This document shows positions 1 through 7,685 of a DNA stretch of 64,000 nt, one piece after another. Each line of letters opens with the position of its first letter. The stretch's first letter is position 1. The notes beneath the pieces are model-generated. The model saw nothing but the letters and a program-made list of their open reading frames with translations. It was not told the DNA's origin and searched no databases. The stretch covers positions 1,286,001 through 1,350,000 of the forward strand of contig BSQZ01000037.1 in the NCBI GenBank assembly GCA_033239005.1, in the 5' to 3' direction. Source of the stretch: Lamellibrachia satsuma. Its lineage: Eukaryota > Annelida > Polychaeta > Sabellida > Siboglinidae. The translations under genes and the position numbers were made by a program.

Positions 1-705
1 GACGTCGTCATCGACAACGCGTATGAGATCGAGATGAGCAAGAGAACAGTGACGTATGCCTTGCCTATACACGTAGGATTTTTTGTTCTACAGTATGACA
101 AAATGCGCATGCTGCAGTTCTACCACGACTTTATCGATAGGTACCTGGAACGACCTTTGTCTCAGTACTGCGAGATGGATACGGATAGCACCTATTTGGC
201 CTTGGCCGGCGAGTCCGTCGACGATCTCGTAACTCCGGAACTTCGAGAGCATTACTTCCGATACCGATCCCAATGGCTCCCATCCGAATGTTGCGTCGAC
301 CACGAATCCGAGTACGTGCGGTGTCGACTCGCCGGTCATCCTTGGATCGGGTCTGCATCATGCTGTGTTGCGCGCAAAGCATATGACAAGAGGACGCCCG
401 GTCTGTTCAAGGTGGAGTGGTCTGGCGACGGGTTCGTGGGGTTGTGCAGCAAAACACACTATTGCTTCGGACCCACCGACAAGTATAGCACGAAAGGTCT
501 GAGCAAACGTCACAACGAGATCGACAAAGACGCGTTCCTCGAGGTACTCACCAATAGAAGGAGCGGTAGCGGAAAGAATCGCGGGTTCCGAGTGAACCAC
601 TCGTCCGTGTTGACGTATGTGCAGGAACGAGCCGCCCTCACCTACTTCTATGCAAAACGCGTGGTGCTCGAAGACGGGGTGAGCACGGGTCCGGTGAACG
701 TGTAG
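1..705 (+). CDS. POLB: Protein-primed-type family B DNA polymerase, C-terminal fragment
   Basis: The frame is open from base 1, so this is the 3' end of a longer gene (234 residues seen; family members exceed 1000). The palm-domain motif C, DTDST, is at residues 60-64 (bases 178-192) and holds the metal-binding aspartates. The preceding stretch, with hydrophobic segments and tyrosines, resembles the palm subdomain after motif B. The C-terminal part with RVNHSSVLTYVQERAALTYF resembles thumb regions of Polinton polymerases. It would replicate the element, probably primed by a protein. The next gene begins 38 bases downstream on the same strand. No internal stop is seen. I did not use the Met at base 34, because homology to the palm runs upstream of it. 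Confidence 0.9.
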   Translation, partial: DVVIDNAYEIEMSKRTVTYALPIHVGFFVLQYDKMRMLQFYHDFIDRYLERPLSQYCEMDTDSTYLALAGESVDDLVTPELREHYFRYRSQWLPSECCVDHESEYVRCRLAGHPWIGSASCCVARKAYDKRTPGLFKVEWSGDGFVGLCSKTHYCFGPTDKYSTKGLSKRHNEIDKDAFLEVLTNRRSGSGKNRGFRVNHSSVLTYVQERAALTYFYAKRVVLEDGVSTGPVNV

Positions 706-743
706 AAAAGATGACGCGCAACGGAAGACATTCATAAGTGACC

Positions 744-1370
744 ATGGACGCGCGATGGAAGCATCCATTCATGTGCGTCATCGCCGGACCGACGGGGTGT
801 GGTAAGAGCACCTTCGTGACGCGTCTGCTACGTCACGCATCAATGACGATGGACCCTCCTCCCGAGAAAATGACGTGGTGTTACGGAGAATGGCAATCGG
901 CTTACGCGTCGATGAGCATACCCAACTTGCAGTTCGAGGAAGGCTTACCGAATGCGTCATTGTTCGATCCCAAAACGAGGAACCTCGTCGTCATAGATGA
1001 TCTGATGGCTGAAACGGACGGTCGGGTCACGACCTTGTTCACCAAAAAGAGTCATCACAGTAACACATCCGTCCTCTATCTCGTGCAGAACTTGTTTCCT
1101 AAAAACAAGGAAAGTCGCACCACCAGCCTGAACGCTCAATACATGGTGGTGTTCAAGAATCCGCGTGACACGTCGCAGATAACGCATTTGGCACGACAGA
1201 TGTATCCGGGTCGTGTCAAATTCGTGCAAGAAGCTTTCAAAGACGCAACGGCGGTACCATATGGCTACCTGTTGATCGATCTGAAACAGGACACGCCCGA
1301 AGATCTACGCTTACGTACGACCATTTTTCCGGACGACCCCGTCCAGTACGTCTACTTACCGAAGGTATAA
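744..1370 (+). CDS. ATP: Packaging ATPase (FtsK/HerA, A32-like)
   Basis: A 208-residue P-loop ATPase. Walker A is GPTGCGKST at residues 15-23 and Walker B is LVVIDDLM at 81-88, followed by a polar segment (YLVQNLF near 113) in the position of the sensor motif. Polinton ATPases of this size belong to the FtsK-HerA superfamily and are thought to pump the genome into the capsid. The ATG at 744 (context ACCATGG) is chosen; the frame also extends to a GTG at 738, which is unlikely in a eukaryote. The last codons overlap a TATA box for the next gene. No disruption is visible. Confidence 0.92.
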   Translation: MDARWKHPFMCVIAGPTGCGKSTFVTRLLRHASMTMDPPPEKMTWCYGEWQSAYASMSIPNLQFEEGLPNASLFDPKTRNLVVIDDLMAETDGRVTTLFTKKSHHSNTSVLYLVQNLFPKNKESRTTSLNAQYMVVFKNPRDTSQITHLARQMYPGRVKFVQEAFKDATAVPYGYLLIDLKQDTPEDLRLRTTIFPDDPVQYVYLPKV

Positions 1371-1402
1371 AAACGCTGAGCGCCTGGTTCGAGTCTTCAT
1401 TC
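1366..1402 (+). promoter_or_regulatory. TATA plus initiator promoter for the 1408 gene
   Basis: TATAAAAA begins at 1366, overlapping the ATPase stop codon, and the initiator TCATTC has its A at 1399, 33 bases from the first T. The ATG at 1408 follows nine bases later. The arrangement is repeated almost exactly at 3852-3888. Assignment rests on motif, spacing and this repetition; no transcript evidence is available. Confidence 0.6.
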
Positions 1403-1407
1403 GCACG

Positions 1408-1749
1408 ATGTCCGAACTGGTGAAAAGACACATCCTGTGTATACAGGCGCTGAATAGATACAAAAACAACAAATTGAGAAGAGCCATCCTCGCCAACGCT
1501 GACGCCGATCTCATTTGTGCTCTGGCCGAGTGTGCCTACAACATCTTGAAAGGAAACGTTCCGTTGACTCCGACACATAGGAGGCGGTTGAAAAAATACA
1601 GGAAAGAACTGCGCGAGTTGGTTAAGAGACGGTTGCCCATCGCGAGGAGACACATCCTGCAAGAACAGACCGGTGGTTTCCTATCGGCTTTACTAGCTCC
1701 GTTGGCAGGCTCGGTGATTCTTCCCTTGCTCAGACAGGTGCTCGCATAG
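1408..1749 (+). CDS. Conserved small Polinton protein, basic, hydrophobic C-terminus
   Basis: 113 residues. The N-terminal two thirds is basic and probably helical (residues 1-85, rich in Lys/Arg, with the segment RRRLKKYRKELRELVKRR). The tail is Gly-rich and hydrophobic: QTGGFLSALLAPLAGSVI, then LLRQVLA. Small proteins of this design, a basic helical body followed by GG and a hydrophobic LL/LAP segment, recur in Polintons and adintoviruses and are considered possible virion or maturation proteins. No biochemical role is established that I can cite. The TAG stop directly abuts the ATG of the next gene, suggesting co-expression. It lies just after the promoter at 1366. Confidence 0.75.
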   Translation: MSELVKRHILCIQALNRYKNNKLRRAILANADADLICALAECAYNILKGNVPLTPTHRRRLKKYRKELRELVKRRLPIARRHILQEQTGGFLSALLAPLAGSVILPLLRQVLA

Positions 1750-2508
1750 ATGGAGCACGCGCGAAAAATGGCCTTGGTGGATCCACGGTTGTTGGAGACC
1801 CTCCGATCACCACCACCGCCTACAGACACGGTTGGTAAGGTCATGCAAGGACTCGACGTCGAGATGACCTCCATTCTCGATCAAAAAGACCTAAACGATG
1901 GGGACAAAGTGAAACTGTACATTCAGGTGTTGCAGCGATACAACCACTTGTCCGATCGACGCGACAAACAGCCGACACGAGTGGTTGTGGTGAACGATGA
2001 TGCAACGACAGAAACAGCGACACCTGAAAAGCCGGCAGCAGCAGCACCGGCAACAGCAGCTCCCTCTGCCGTAGAGGCCGACATCGTGGACAGCGTTCCA
2101 AAGACCATGAAGGTTAAGGCCAAGAAGTTGATGGATCGTCTCAAAACCCAGCTCTCGTGGACCGATCGAGGCGAATTTATAAACGGCGGTACGCCGGTGC
2201 CTGGAAGTAACATGGTGGATCTCGTGAACGATGTATTGCGAAAAAGAAGAAAGAGCGATCCTGTAGGATGGCAAGCGTTCGCGCAGCAGCTCAAACGTAT
2301 CAACCTACCCATGGAATTGATCGGTAACGTCGAACGGAGACGCTACATACAACAGGCGGCAACGGCAACACCGGTGGCGGTGACACCCAGAAATCGACCG
2401 TTACCGCGTTGGACCCCCTACAGTCGTTGGCAAGTGGAACAGTCCAAACGTCCTCGAAAAAAACGTCATCGTCGGTTACCGTCACTGGATGGTTGGGAGT
2501 CGTTTTAA
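1750..2508 (+). CDS. Conserved Polinton protein of unknown function (252 aa)
   Basis: The ATG immediately follows the previous stop. The N-terminus (1-85) is helical and charged. It is followed by a low-complexity Ala/Thr/Pro linker (residues about 90-112), and then a compact basic domain from about 120 with SWTDRGEFINGG, PGSNMVDLVNDVLRKRRK and GWQAFAQQLKRINLP. The C-terminus is Arg/Lys-rich. I recognise the second domain as one conserved in Polinton/adintovirus proteins, always near integrase or capsid genes. Its function is not known to me; a virion-core or DNA-binding role would fit the basic tail but is inference. Reading frame is intact. Confidence 0.72.
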   Translation: MEHARKMALVDPRLLETLRSPPPPTDTVGKVMQGLDVEMTSILDQKDLNDGDKVKLYIQVLQRYNHLSDRRDKQPTRVVVVNDDATTETATPEKPAAAAPATAAPSAVEADIVDSVPKTMKVKAKKLMDRLKTQLSWTDRGEFINGGTPVPGSNMVDLVNDVLRKRRKSDPVGWQAFAQQLKRINLPMELIGNVERRRYIQQAATATPVAVTPRNRPLPRWTPYSRWQVEQSKRPRKKRHRRLPSLDGWESF

Positions 2509-2631
2509 AAGAGTTGTGCGCTACGACGATTCAACAGTTAACCATGATATCGGTAGTGGACACATATCGCTTGGTAGTCCTAGGAGTACTGTACAAGACC
2601 GCCGACAGGAGTGTTTGTCTCGGTGCTGTAC

Positions 2632-2880
2632 ATGACCGCTGACTACTACCCGCTCGCGAAAAATCTTGCCGCTACTTCGATGGTAGGATATCGACCTATT
2701 GTCGTGGGAGTACTGTTTTGTATCCTACTATACATTATCGCACTCGTCGCAAGATATTACCTCAGTTCGTCTCCTCTAGTCGTGTGGTGCAAACCATGGG
2801 ACGTCGAGTCGAAGAATCACTCAAACGCGTCTACTTCGATCCGAAACGCGTCGGAAGTTATGGTGGGGTCAACGCACTGA
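2632..2880 (+). CDS. Small putative single-pass membrane protein overlapping integrase start
   Basis: An 82-residue ORF from the ATG at 2632. It has one strong hydrophobic segment (about residues 22-42, PIVVGVLFCILLYIIALVA), a short polar N-terminus and an Asn/Ser-rich tail with NHS and NAS sequons. It overlaps the first 28 codons of the integrase in another frame. Small membrane ORFs are common between Polinton core genes, and another follows the integrase here. The gap between 2508 and the integrase would otherwise be unusually empty for this compact element. Because the second half is a shadow of the integrase frame, it may be shorter than drawn or not expressed. Confidence 0.45.
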   Translation: MTADYYPLAKNLAATSMVGYRPIVVGVLFCILLYIIALVARYYLSSSPLVVWCKPWDVESKNHSNASTSIRNASEVMVGSTH

Positions 2881-3863
2881 GACGTGTCACGCGCGCACCA
2901 GTGAAAGCCTTCAAGCAATGGTTGTCGGAACAAGACGCGTACACCTTACACAAACCGGTGAGAATACGATTCAAGAGACGACGTGTCATCGTGGGTGGAC
3001 GCAACCACCAGTGGCAGGCGGATCTCGTCGACTTGTCGAAACTGAAAAAAGACAACGACGGATACGTGGTTCTGTTGACGGTGATCGACGTCTTTTCAAA
3101 ACGGGCCTGGTGCGTTCCTCTGAAAAACAAGTCGGCGTCTTCTCTGGTGACGGCATTGAAAGGATTGTTGGTCAACATCGCGCCTACAACCTTGCAAACA
3201 GACAAAGGTTTGGAGTTCCTCAACAGATCCGTGAGGCGTTTGTTGAAGGAGCACGGTGTGCATCATTTCTCCACTCATAACGAGGAGACCAAGGCGAGTA
3301 TCGTCGAAAGGTTCAACAGAACGCTGAAGACGCGTATGTGGCGATACTTTACGAAATATCAGACGGTGCGGTACATCGACGCGCTACAGGATTTTATGCA
3401 GTCGTACAACGACACCTATCATCGAAGCATAGGCATGGCCCCTTCGCAAGTGAATGCGGCGATTCAAGAGGAGGTGTGGCAGCGCTTGTACGGTCACGAT
3501 GGTAAGGGTGTACCAAAGTTCAAGGTGGATGATCGCGTGCGCATCAGCAAAGCGAAGCGGCGGTTAGAGAAAGGGTACATGGCAAATTGGCGCGAGGAGT
3601 TCTTCACGATACGCGAAGTTCACGCCTCCGATCCACCCGTGTACCGGTTGGTCGACGATCTCGGTGAGGTGCTGGACGGAACCTTCTACGAACCGGAACT
3701 GCAGAAAGTATTGGTCACGAAAGATAAACTGTACCGCGTGGAATCGGTGCTGCCGCGACGGAAGGTGGGAAAACGAATGGAGGCGTTAGTCAAATGGTAC
3801 GGCTACCCCACTTCGTTCAACAGCTGGATCGATGCCAAGGCGCTTGTTCGGTATAAAGAGTAG
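2796..3863 (+). CDS. INT: DDE integrase with C-terminal chromodomain
   Basis: 355 residues from the ATG at 2796 (ACCATGG context). The frame is open upstream to 2718, but without an ATG. The rve catalytic core has D76 (WQAD), D136 (LQTDKG) and E171 (IVERFNR), giving the D,D-35-E spacing of retroviral-type integrases. An SH3-like segment follows (about 240-300, KFKVDDRVRIS). A chromodomain follows (about 311-353, KLYRVESVL then VKWYGYPTSFNSWI), which in other elements directs integration to modified chromatin. The N-terminal zinc-binding HHCC motif typical of retroviruses is not evident. The enzyme would integrate the linear element DNA. The last codons overlap the TATA box of the next gene. 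Confidence 0.95.
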   Translation: MGRRVEESLKRVYFDPKRVGSYGGVNALRRVTRAPVKAFKQWLSEQDAYTLHKPVRIRFKRRRVIVGGRNHQWQADLVDLSKLKKDNDGYVVLLTVIDVFSKRAWCVPLKNKSASSLVTALKGLLVNIAPTTLQTDKGLEFLNRSVRRLLKEHGVHHFSTHNEETKASIVERFNRTLKTRMWRYFTKYQTVRYIDALQDFMQSYNDTYHRSIGMAPSQVNAAIQEEVWQRLYGHDGKGVPKFKVDDRVRISKAKRRLEKGYMANWREEFFTIREVHASDPPVYRLVDDLGEVLDGTFYEPELQKVLVTKDKLYRVESVLPRRKVGKRMEALVKWYGYPTSFNSWIDAKALVRYKE

Positions 3864-3888
3864 TTACACGCCGGTCGACTCCTCATTC
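3852..3888 (+). promoter_or_regulatory. TATA plus initiator promoter for the capsid gene block
   Basis: TATAAAG starts at 3852, overlapping the end of the integrase. Initiator TCATTC has its A at 3885, 33 bases on, and the ATG at 3894 follows after nine bases. The block from 3866 to 3899 closely matches 1379-1413 (shared CGCC, GGT, CGA, TC, TCATTC, ACGATGTCC in the same order). It sits directly before the run of capsid genes. Confidence 0.6.
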
Positions 3889-3893
3889 CAACG

Positions 3894-4166
3894 ATGTCCA
3901 TCGTCGAAGAAGACAACGAAGGGATAGACGTTACGGACGACAACGACAACGAGGTTGTTGCATCGCGTTGGCACCTCTTCGGCACCGATTGTCCCAAGAC
4001 GGAAATCGTGTTCTTGTGTCAGGTCGTCGTCTTGTACACGATCATCGCGGTCAGCATCTACAATCTGACAACCGGTCACACCGACTCTAATCTGTGGACG
4101 GCCCTGTTGAGTAGTTCGTTGGGCTACCTGCTACCCAATCCATCCGTGAAACGCGATGACGGCTGA
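3894..4166 (+). CDS. Small conserved Polinton membrane protein
   Basis: 90 residues: an acidic N-terminus (residues 3-24, many Asp/Glu), then a hydrophobic helix (about 41-58, VFLCQVVVLYTIIAVSIY). A second, weaker hydrophobic stretch is LWTALLSSSLGYLLPNP (66-82). The pairing of the membrane helix with the SSSLGYLLPNP tail is a pattern I recognise from short ORFs beside the penton gene in Polintons and adintoviruses. Function is unknown; its place at the head of the capsid block suggests a virion or egress role. It overlaps the penton ATG by 11 bases. Confidence 0.7.
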   Translation: MSIVEEDNEGIDVTDDNDNEVVASRWHLFGTDCPKTEIVFLCQVVVLYTIIAVSIYNLTTGHTDSNLWTALLSSSLGYLLPNPSVKRDDG

Positions 4167-4934
4167 TTTCTACCTGACGTTGCCTAGCAACGCGTCGATG
4201 CACCTGCATCCCGACAACACGTTGACCCATTACGTCACGTCCTTACCGCAACGCATCAGTCTGTCCGGCGAATGGGAATGCGGGTTGGTGGAGATCCAGT
4301 ACCCGCACGATTGGTACAATGTCAGAGAGAAGGATTCCTGGTTCTTCCTCTCGGAAAGCTCTAGCGATGGTCATTCTGTTGGAGGCATAGCAACGGGATA
4401 TTACGACGGAACTCGTAAACTCATACGAGCCATCAACTGCTCGCTAGCGGGTATCGCGGTACGTCAAAGAGTGAAATTAAGCTACAGCGACATCACTCAA
4501 AAAGTATCCGTACGCATGTCACCGAGTACCGAATTCACGACCCAGGGTTCTATGGGAGTCATACTAGGTCTCGACGCAAGGACCATCCGTAGTCCTGAAA
4601 GTCACGTGCCGCTAGATGGTGATGGAGTGGTGTACACCTTCGTGAAAGAAGGGGATTCCGTGGTGGACATGAAGCAAGGGTTCGAGTCACTCTACGTGTA
4701 CACGAACGTCGTGGAATCGCGCGTCGTCGGCGACAGTCTCGTACCGCTGTTGAGGATTGTTCCGATACAAGGCGAACACGGACATACGATCTCGAGACAT
4801 TTCGAGCACGTTCAGTACTTGCCCTTGTTGCGCAAATCGATATAAGAGACGATACCGGGCATGTCGTGCCATTCGAACGCGGCAAGGTGACGGTGACGCT
4901 TCATTTTCGACGTCGCAAGACTGGTCTGTTCTGA
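4156..4934 (+). pseudogene. Penton-like minor capsid protein, frameshifted near C-terminus
   Basis: The first frame gives 229 residues opening with FYLTLPSNASM, then ECGLVEIQYPHDWYN. This is the N-terminal jelly-roll signature of the Polinton minor capsid protein (penton), which caps capsid vertices. That frame stops at 4843-4845. The conserved C-terminal strand (containing DDTG, then PFERGKV and TLHFRRR) continues in the +2 frame from about 4848 to a stop at 4932-4934, four bases before the next ATG. One small indel between about 4834 and 4848 therefore splits the gene. It could be a true mutation or a sequencing error. Otherwise length and order match the family. Confidence 0.82.
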
Positions 4935-4937
4935 AGA

Positions 4938-5348
4938 ATGAATTACAACGATTATTACACCCGACAGGCGGGAGGCGCTCTACCCTACTTTATCGGTGCC
5001 AGAGTGCAACGAGGACACGGGTTGGGTAGTTTGTTCGGAGGTCTGATTCGGAGCGTCATGCCACTCATCAAGCGAGGAGCCGTGGCTTTGGGAAAGGGGG
5101 CGTTGAAGACCGGCTTGCGCATAGCCGACGACGTCATGTCCGGTCAGAACATAAAAACGGCGGCCAAACGACGCGCCACCGATGCCGGTAAAGACTTGAT
5201 ACGCGGTCTGTTGACGACTCCTGGCGTGCGACCCCAGAAACGTATAAAACGCGCGACAGCACCGCGACGGGTCAGTGCAGTGAAAAGACGTCGTAAAGCG
5301 CAGACGAATCGTGAACGTGACGTGTTCGACGATGGCTTTCGTGCATAG
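4938..5348 (+). CDS. pX/core-like basic virion protein
   Basis: 136 residues, strongly basic. The N-terminus has YYTRQAGGALPYF, in which a Gly-Gly site before a hydrophobic residue resembles adenain-type processing sites. A Gly-rich amphipathic section follows, GHGLGSLFGGLIRSVMPLIK (residues 30-49), and then a Lys/Arg-rich tail (about 100-130). This layout matches the adenovirus pX/maturation-protein-like genes of adintoviruses and Polintons, thought to be DNA-condensing or membrane-active virion components. It starts four bases after the penton frame ends and overlaps the capsid gene by 17 bases. Confidence 0.75.
   Translation: MNYNDYYTRQAGGALPYFIGARVQRGHGLGSLFGGLIRSVMPLIKRGAVALGKGALKTGLRIADDVMSGQNIKTAAKRRATDAGKDLIRGLLTTPGVRPQKRIKRATAPRRVSAVKRRRKAQTNRERDVFDDGFRA
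5243..5277 (+). promoter_or_regulatory. TATA plus initiator promoter upstream of major capsid gene
   Basis: TATAAAAC begins at 5243 within the pX-like gene, and a consensus initiator TCAGT has its A at 5274, 31 bases downstream. The capsid ATG at 5332 follows 58 bases after that. The spacing fits a TATA/initiator core promoter. It differs in surrounding sequence from the two near-identical promoters upstream, so it is less certain. Confidence 0.45.
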
Positions 5349-6648
5349 ACAATCTTGCGAGGGCGTCAAGAGCGAACTCGATCTCTTCGGTGTGCCGCCG
5401 ACTCAGACCAGCATCGAAGACGCGCAATGGGTGGAACACCAACCGATGGCCTCCCTCGAGTCGGGTGGTCCCATAGAATTCTTGCTACCCGGATCGGGAG
5501 ACACTTACCTGGATCTCGCCAGCAGCTACCTGCACGTGCAAGCGAAGGTAACCAAAGGCAACGGGACGCCTCTCGACCCCGACAACGCTGTGGCTCCGGT
5601 GAATAATTGGTTGCATTCGTTATTCTGTCAAGTCGACGTCTACCTAAACGGCACGCTCGTGACTCCTTCGACAAACACGTACCCGTATCGCGCCTATATT
5701 GAAACGCTTTTGAGTTACGGCAGCGAGGCCAAAGAGACTCAACTGACAAGTCAACTGTGGTACAAAGACACCGCCGGTCGCATGGATGCCGTCAACATTG
5801 TCGCCGAGGACGTAATGAACCGAGGGTTGGTGTCTCGGCGAGCGCACGTCACGCAGAGTCGTGTCGTTGACATGATGGGACGACTACACGTGGACCTGTT
5901 CCTACAAGATCGTTACCTGCTCAACGGCGTCGACGTCAAGATACGACTGGTGCGAAGCAAGGACACGTTCGCGCTCATGGCCGGTGGTGGCAACCTCGAT
6001 TATAAAGTACGCATCGTCAACGCCACCATGTTCGCGAGGAAAGCCACACTGAATCCGACCGTTCAGATGGCGCACATCAAGGCACTGGACAAGGGCACGG
6101 CCAAGTACCCGCTGCGTTCCGTCGACTGCAAAGTATATTCCATTCCCACAGGGGCCATGTCGCACACGCACGAAAACCTGTTCCTCGGTACCCTACCGAA
6201 ACGTCTGGTACTATGCTGCATCGACAACGACGCGTACAACAGTTCGTACGCGAGGAACCCGTTTCACGCCAAGCACAACAACGTCAACTTCCTCGCCGTT
6301 TACGTGGATGGTCGACAGGTACCCTCCAAACCTCTCCAGCCGAATTTCGACGAGAATCGATTCATCAGAAGTTACCTCAACCTGTTCACCTCGACTGGCA
6401 AGGTATCACAGGACGAAGGGAACGGTCTAACTCGTGACGACTTCCGTGATGGGTACACCTTCTTTGGTTTCGACCTGACCCCGGACGCGTGTGATGGATT
6501 GTGCTTCCATCTGGTACAAAAGGGCAACCTGCGCATCGAGATGCATTTCGCTGCAGCGCTCCAACAGACCATCAACGTCGTCGTGTACGCAGAATTCGAA
6601 TCGGTGCTGGAAATCGACAAGAGCAGGAACGTCATTTACGATTTCTGA
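5332..6648 (+). CDS. MCP: Major capsid protein (double jelly roll, F54H12.2-like)
   Basis: 438 residues from the ATG at 5332; the frame extends to a GTG at 5311 that I reject. The start, with KSELDLFGVPPTQTSIEDAQ, and the later GSGDTYLDLASSYLHV are hallmark segments of the Polinton major capsid protein. That protein is often labelled F54H12.2-like in animal genomes and has about 440 residues. It is a double-jelly-roll protein related to adenovirus hexon and forms trimeric capsomers. Other family-like segments are NNWLHSLFCQVDVYLNGTLV and YNSSYARNPFHAKHNN. The frame is intact, and the stop overlaps the protease ATG (TGATG). Confidence 0.94.
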   Translation: MAFVHRQSCEGVKSELDLFGVPPTQTSIEDAQWVEHQPMASLESGGPIEFLLPGSGDTYLDLASSYLHVQAKVTKGNGTPLDPDNAVAPVNNWLHSLFCQVDVYLNGTLVTPSTNTYPYRAYIETLLSYGSEAKETQLTSQLWYKDTAGRMDAVNIVAEDVMNRGLVSRRAHVTQSRVVDMMGRLHVDLFLQDRYLLNGVDVKIRLVRSKDTFALMAGGGNLDYKVRIVNATMFARKATLNPTVQMAHIKALDKGTAKYPLRSVDCKVYSIPTGAMSHTHENLFLGTLPKRLVLCCIDNDAYNSSYARNPFHAKHNNVNFLAVYVDGRQVPSKPLQPNFDENRFIRSYLNLFTSTGKVSQDEGNGLTRDDFRDGYTFFGFDLTPDACDGLCFHLVQKGNLRIEMHFAAALQQTINVVVYAEFESVLEIDKSRNVIYDF

Positions 6649-7097
6649 TGGAGACAAGCCAGATTGCGCGTCTCCTGGCGAGAGACGCACGAACTCGTTC
6701 GATCGTTCGCGACGTCGTACCCAAAGATGGACTGCCTACGATGATCGATGCTTTCCCGTTCGCTTTCGTATGCAATACTCACGACGGCGATAAACCCGGT
6801 CAACATTGGATCGCTCTCTACGTGGATGCTGACAGACACGGTGAATACTTCTGCTCGTACGGACTACCACCGCTACACGGCGCATTTCGCGTGTTCCTGA
6901 ACGAACATTGTTCCGAGTGGAGTCACAATGCCAAGAGACTTCAGAGTCCTCTATCTAACGTGTGCGGACAATACTGCATAGCTTATTTGGTGCTTCGATG
7001 TAACGGCATACCGATGAAGGCTTTCGTCAATACATTTGGTAGCGATTTAGTCGCTAACGATTGTCGCGTGTTTGATTGGGTTAAGACCCTGAGATAG
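6648..7097 (+). CDS. PRO: Adenain-like cysteine protease with unusual acid position
   Basis: 149 residues from the ATG at 6648, overlapping the capsid stop. The family signature is present: His53 in GQHWIALYVD, Gln99 and Cys106 in LQSPLSNVCGQYC with the same seven-residue Gln-Cys spacing as adenovirus protease. Such proteases mature capsid proteins, and the AGG-containing pX-like protein is a plausible substrate. The catalytic acid normally in the F-(D/E)-x-(Y/F)-G element appears as Cys69 (FCSYG), so activity may be lost or another Asp may substitute. A 33-base partial copy of the catalytic-Cys region lies just downstream at 7108-7140. Confidence 0.9.
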   Translation: METSQIARLLARDARTRSIVRDVVPKDGLPTMIDAFPFAFVCNTHDGDKPGQHWIALYVDADRHGEYFCSYGLPPLHGAFRVFLNEHCSEWSHNAKRLQSPLSNVCGQYCIAYLVLRCNGIPMKAFVNTFGSDLVANDCRVFDWVKTLR

Positions 7098-7685
7098 GGT
7101 AAACTGTAATACAGCATAGCTTATTTATTGCTTCGATGTAGTGGTGATAATTACCAGCTGATAGTATCTGTATTGTGAAGTAATTAAAAGACGATTGTGT
7201 GTGCACACGACCGACTGTGTTTGTTCCTTTTTTAAGATGCCGCGTTTCGAGGGCAAGTATGTCCACATCGGAGGGTAATTATTCGCATACCGAAACGCGA
7301 GCATATACCCATCTCTCTCTCCAGATGGCCACCCGAGCCATTCAGCCTGCTTACCTCATTAATCATCCACGATTTTTATGAAACTCATACGCATAACTTT
7401 TATGAAACAATAACCGACGAATCGCAGCTCTTTATACCATTCACCGATAACGTACTGAACCCTGATTGATTAGCTCTCTCATTCATTGATACCGTACTCA
7501 ATACCCGCCACGTCAGCGATATGTGGAGTTTTCCCTAGGTTTTCATTGAATTTAAAATTAAAATTAAAATAAAAAATTAAAATTAAAAATTAAAATTAAA
7601 CGCCACGTCAGCGATATGTGGGTTTTTCCCAATGTCTATTTTTAGTAACCACCGCTCATACTCCTTGTAAACCTCTTACCTACTG
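7098..7685. other. Non-coding tail of the Polinton and junction with GNMT-A intron
   Basis: No gene is seen. It holds a 33-base near-copy (three mismatches) of protease bases 6970-7002 at 7108-7140. An exact 21-base direct repeat at 7506-7526 and 7601-7621 flanks a run of AAATT/TTAAAA units (7549-7600). GNMT intron homology with the other copies begins at about 7685, so the right end of the Polinton, including any terminal repeat, should lie within this stretch. I cannot fix it without the left end. Confidence 0.6.

Larger units (their letters stand above)
1..7097 (+). mobile_element. Polinton/Maverick (adintovirus-type) element, left end outside window
   Basis: Ten plus-strand genes lie nearly end to end: family B polymerase, ATPase, two conserved element proteins, a small membrane ORF, retroviral-type integrase with chromodomain, a second membrane protein, penton, pX-like protein, major capsid protein and adenain-like protease. 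This set is diagnostic of Polintons/adintoviruses, large self-synthesising elements that also encode virions. Genes abut or overlap (stop/start contact at 1747-1752, overlap at 4156-4166, 5332-5348 and 6646-6650). Base composition is clearly more GC-rich than the host DNA. The left terminus and most of the polymerase lie outside the window, so terminal inverted repeats cannot be compared; the right terminus should fall between 7098 and about 7685. Confidence 0.95.

Noticed and set aside
88..768. Minus-strand frames within the polymerase gene
   Set aside because: Shadows; the plus strand carries recognisable polymerase motifs.
2409..2642. 77-codon plus frame overlapping the end of the 252 aa gene
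   Set aside because: No family features; it overlaps a conserved gene and lacks a good start. Only the later membrane ORF at 2632 has structure worth listing.
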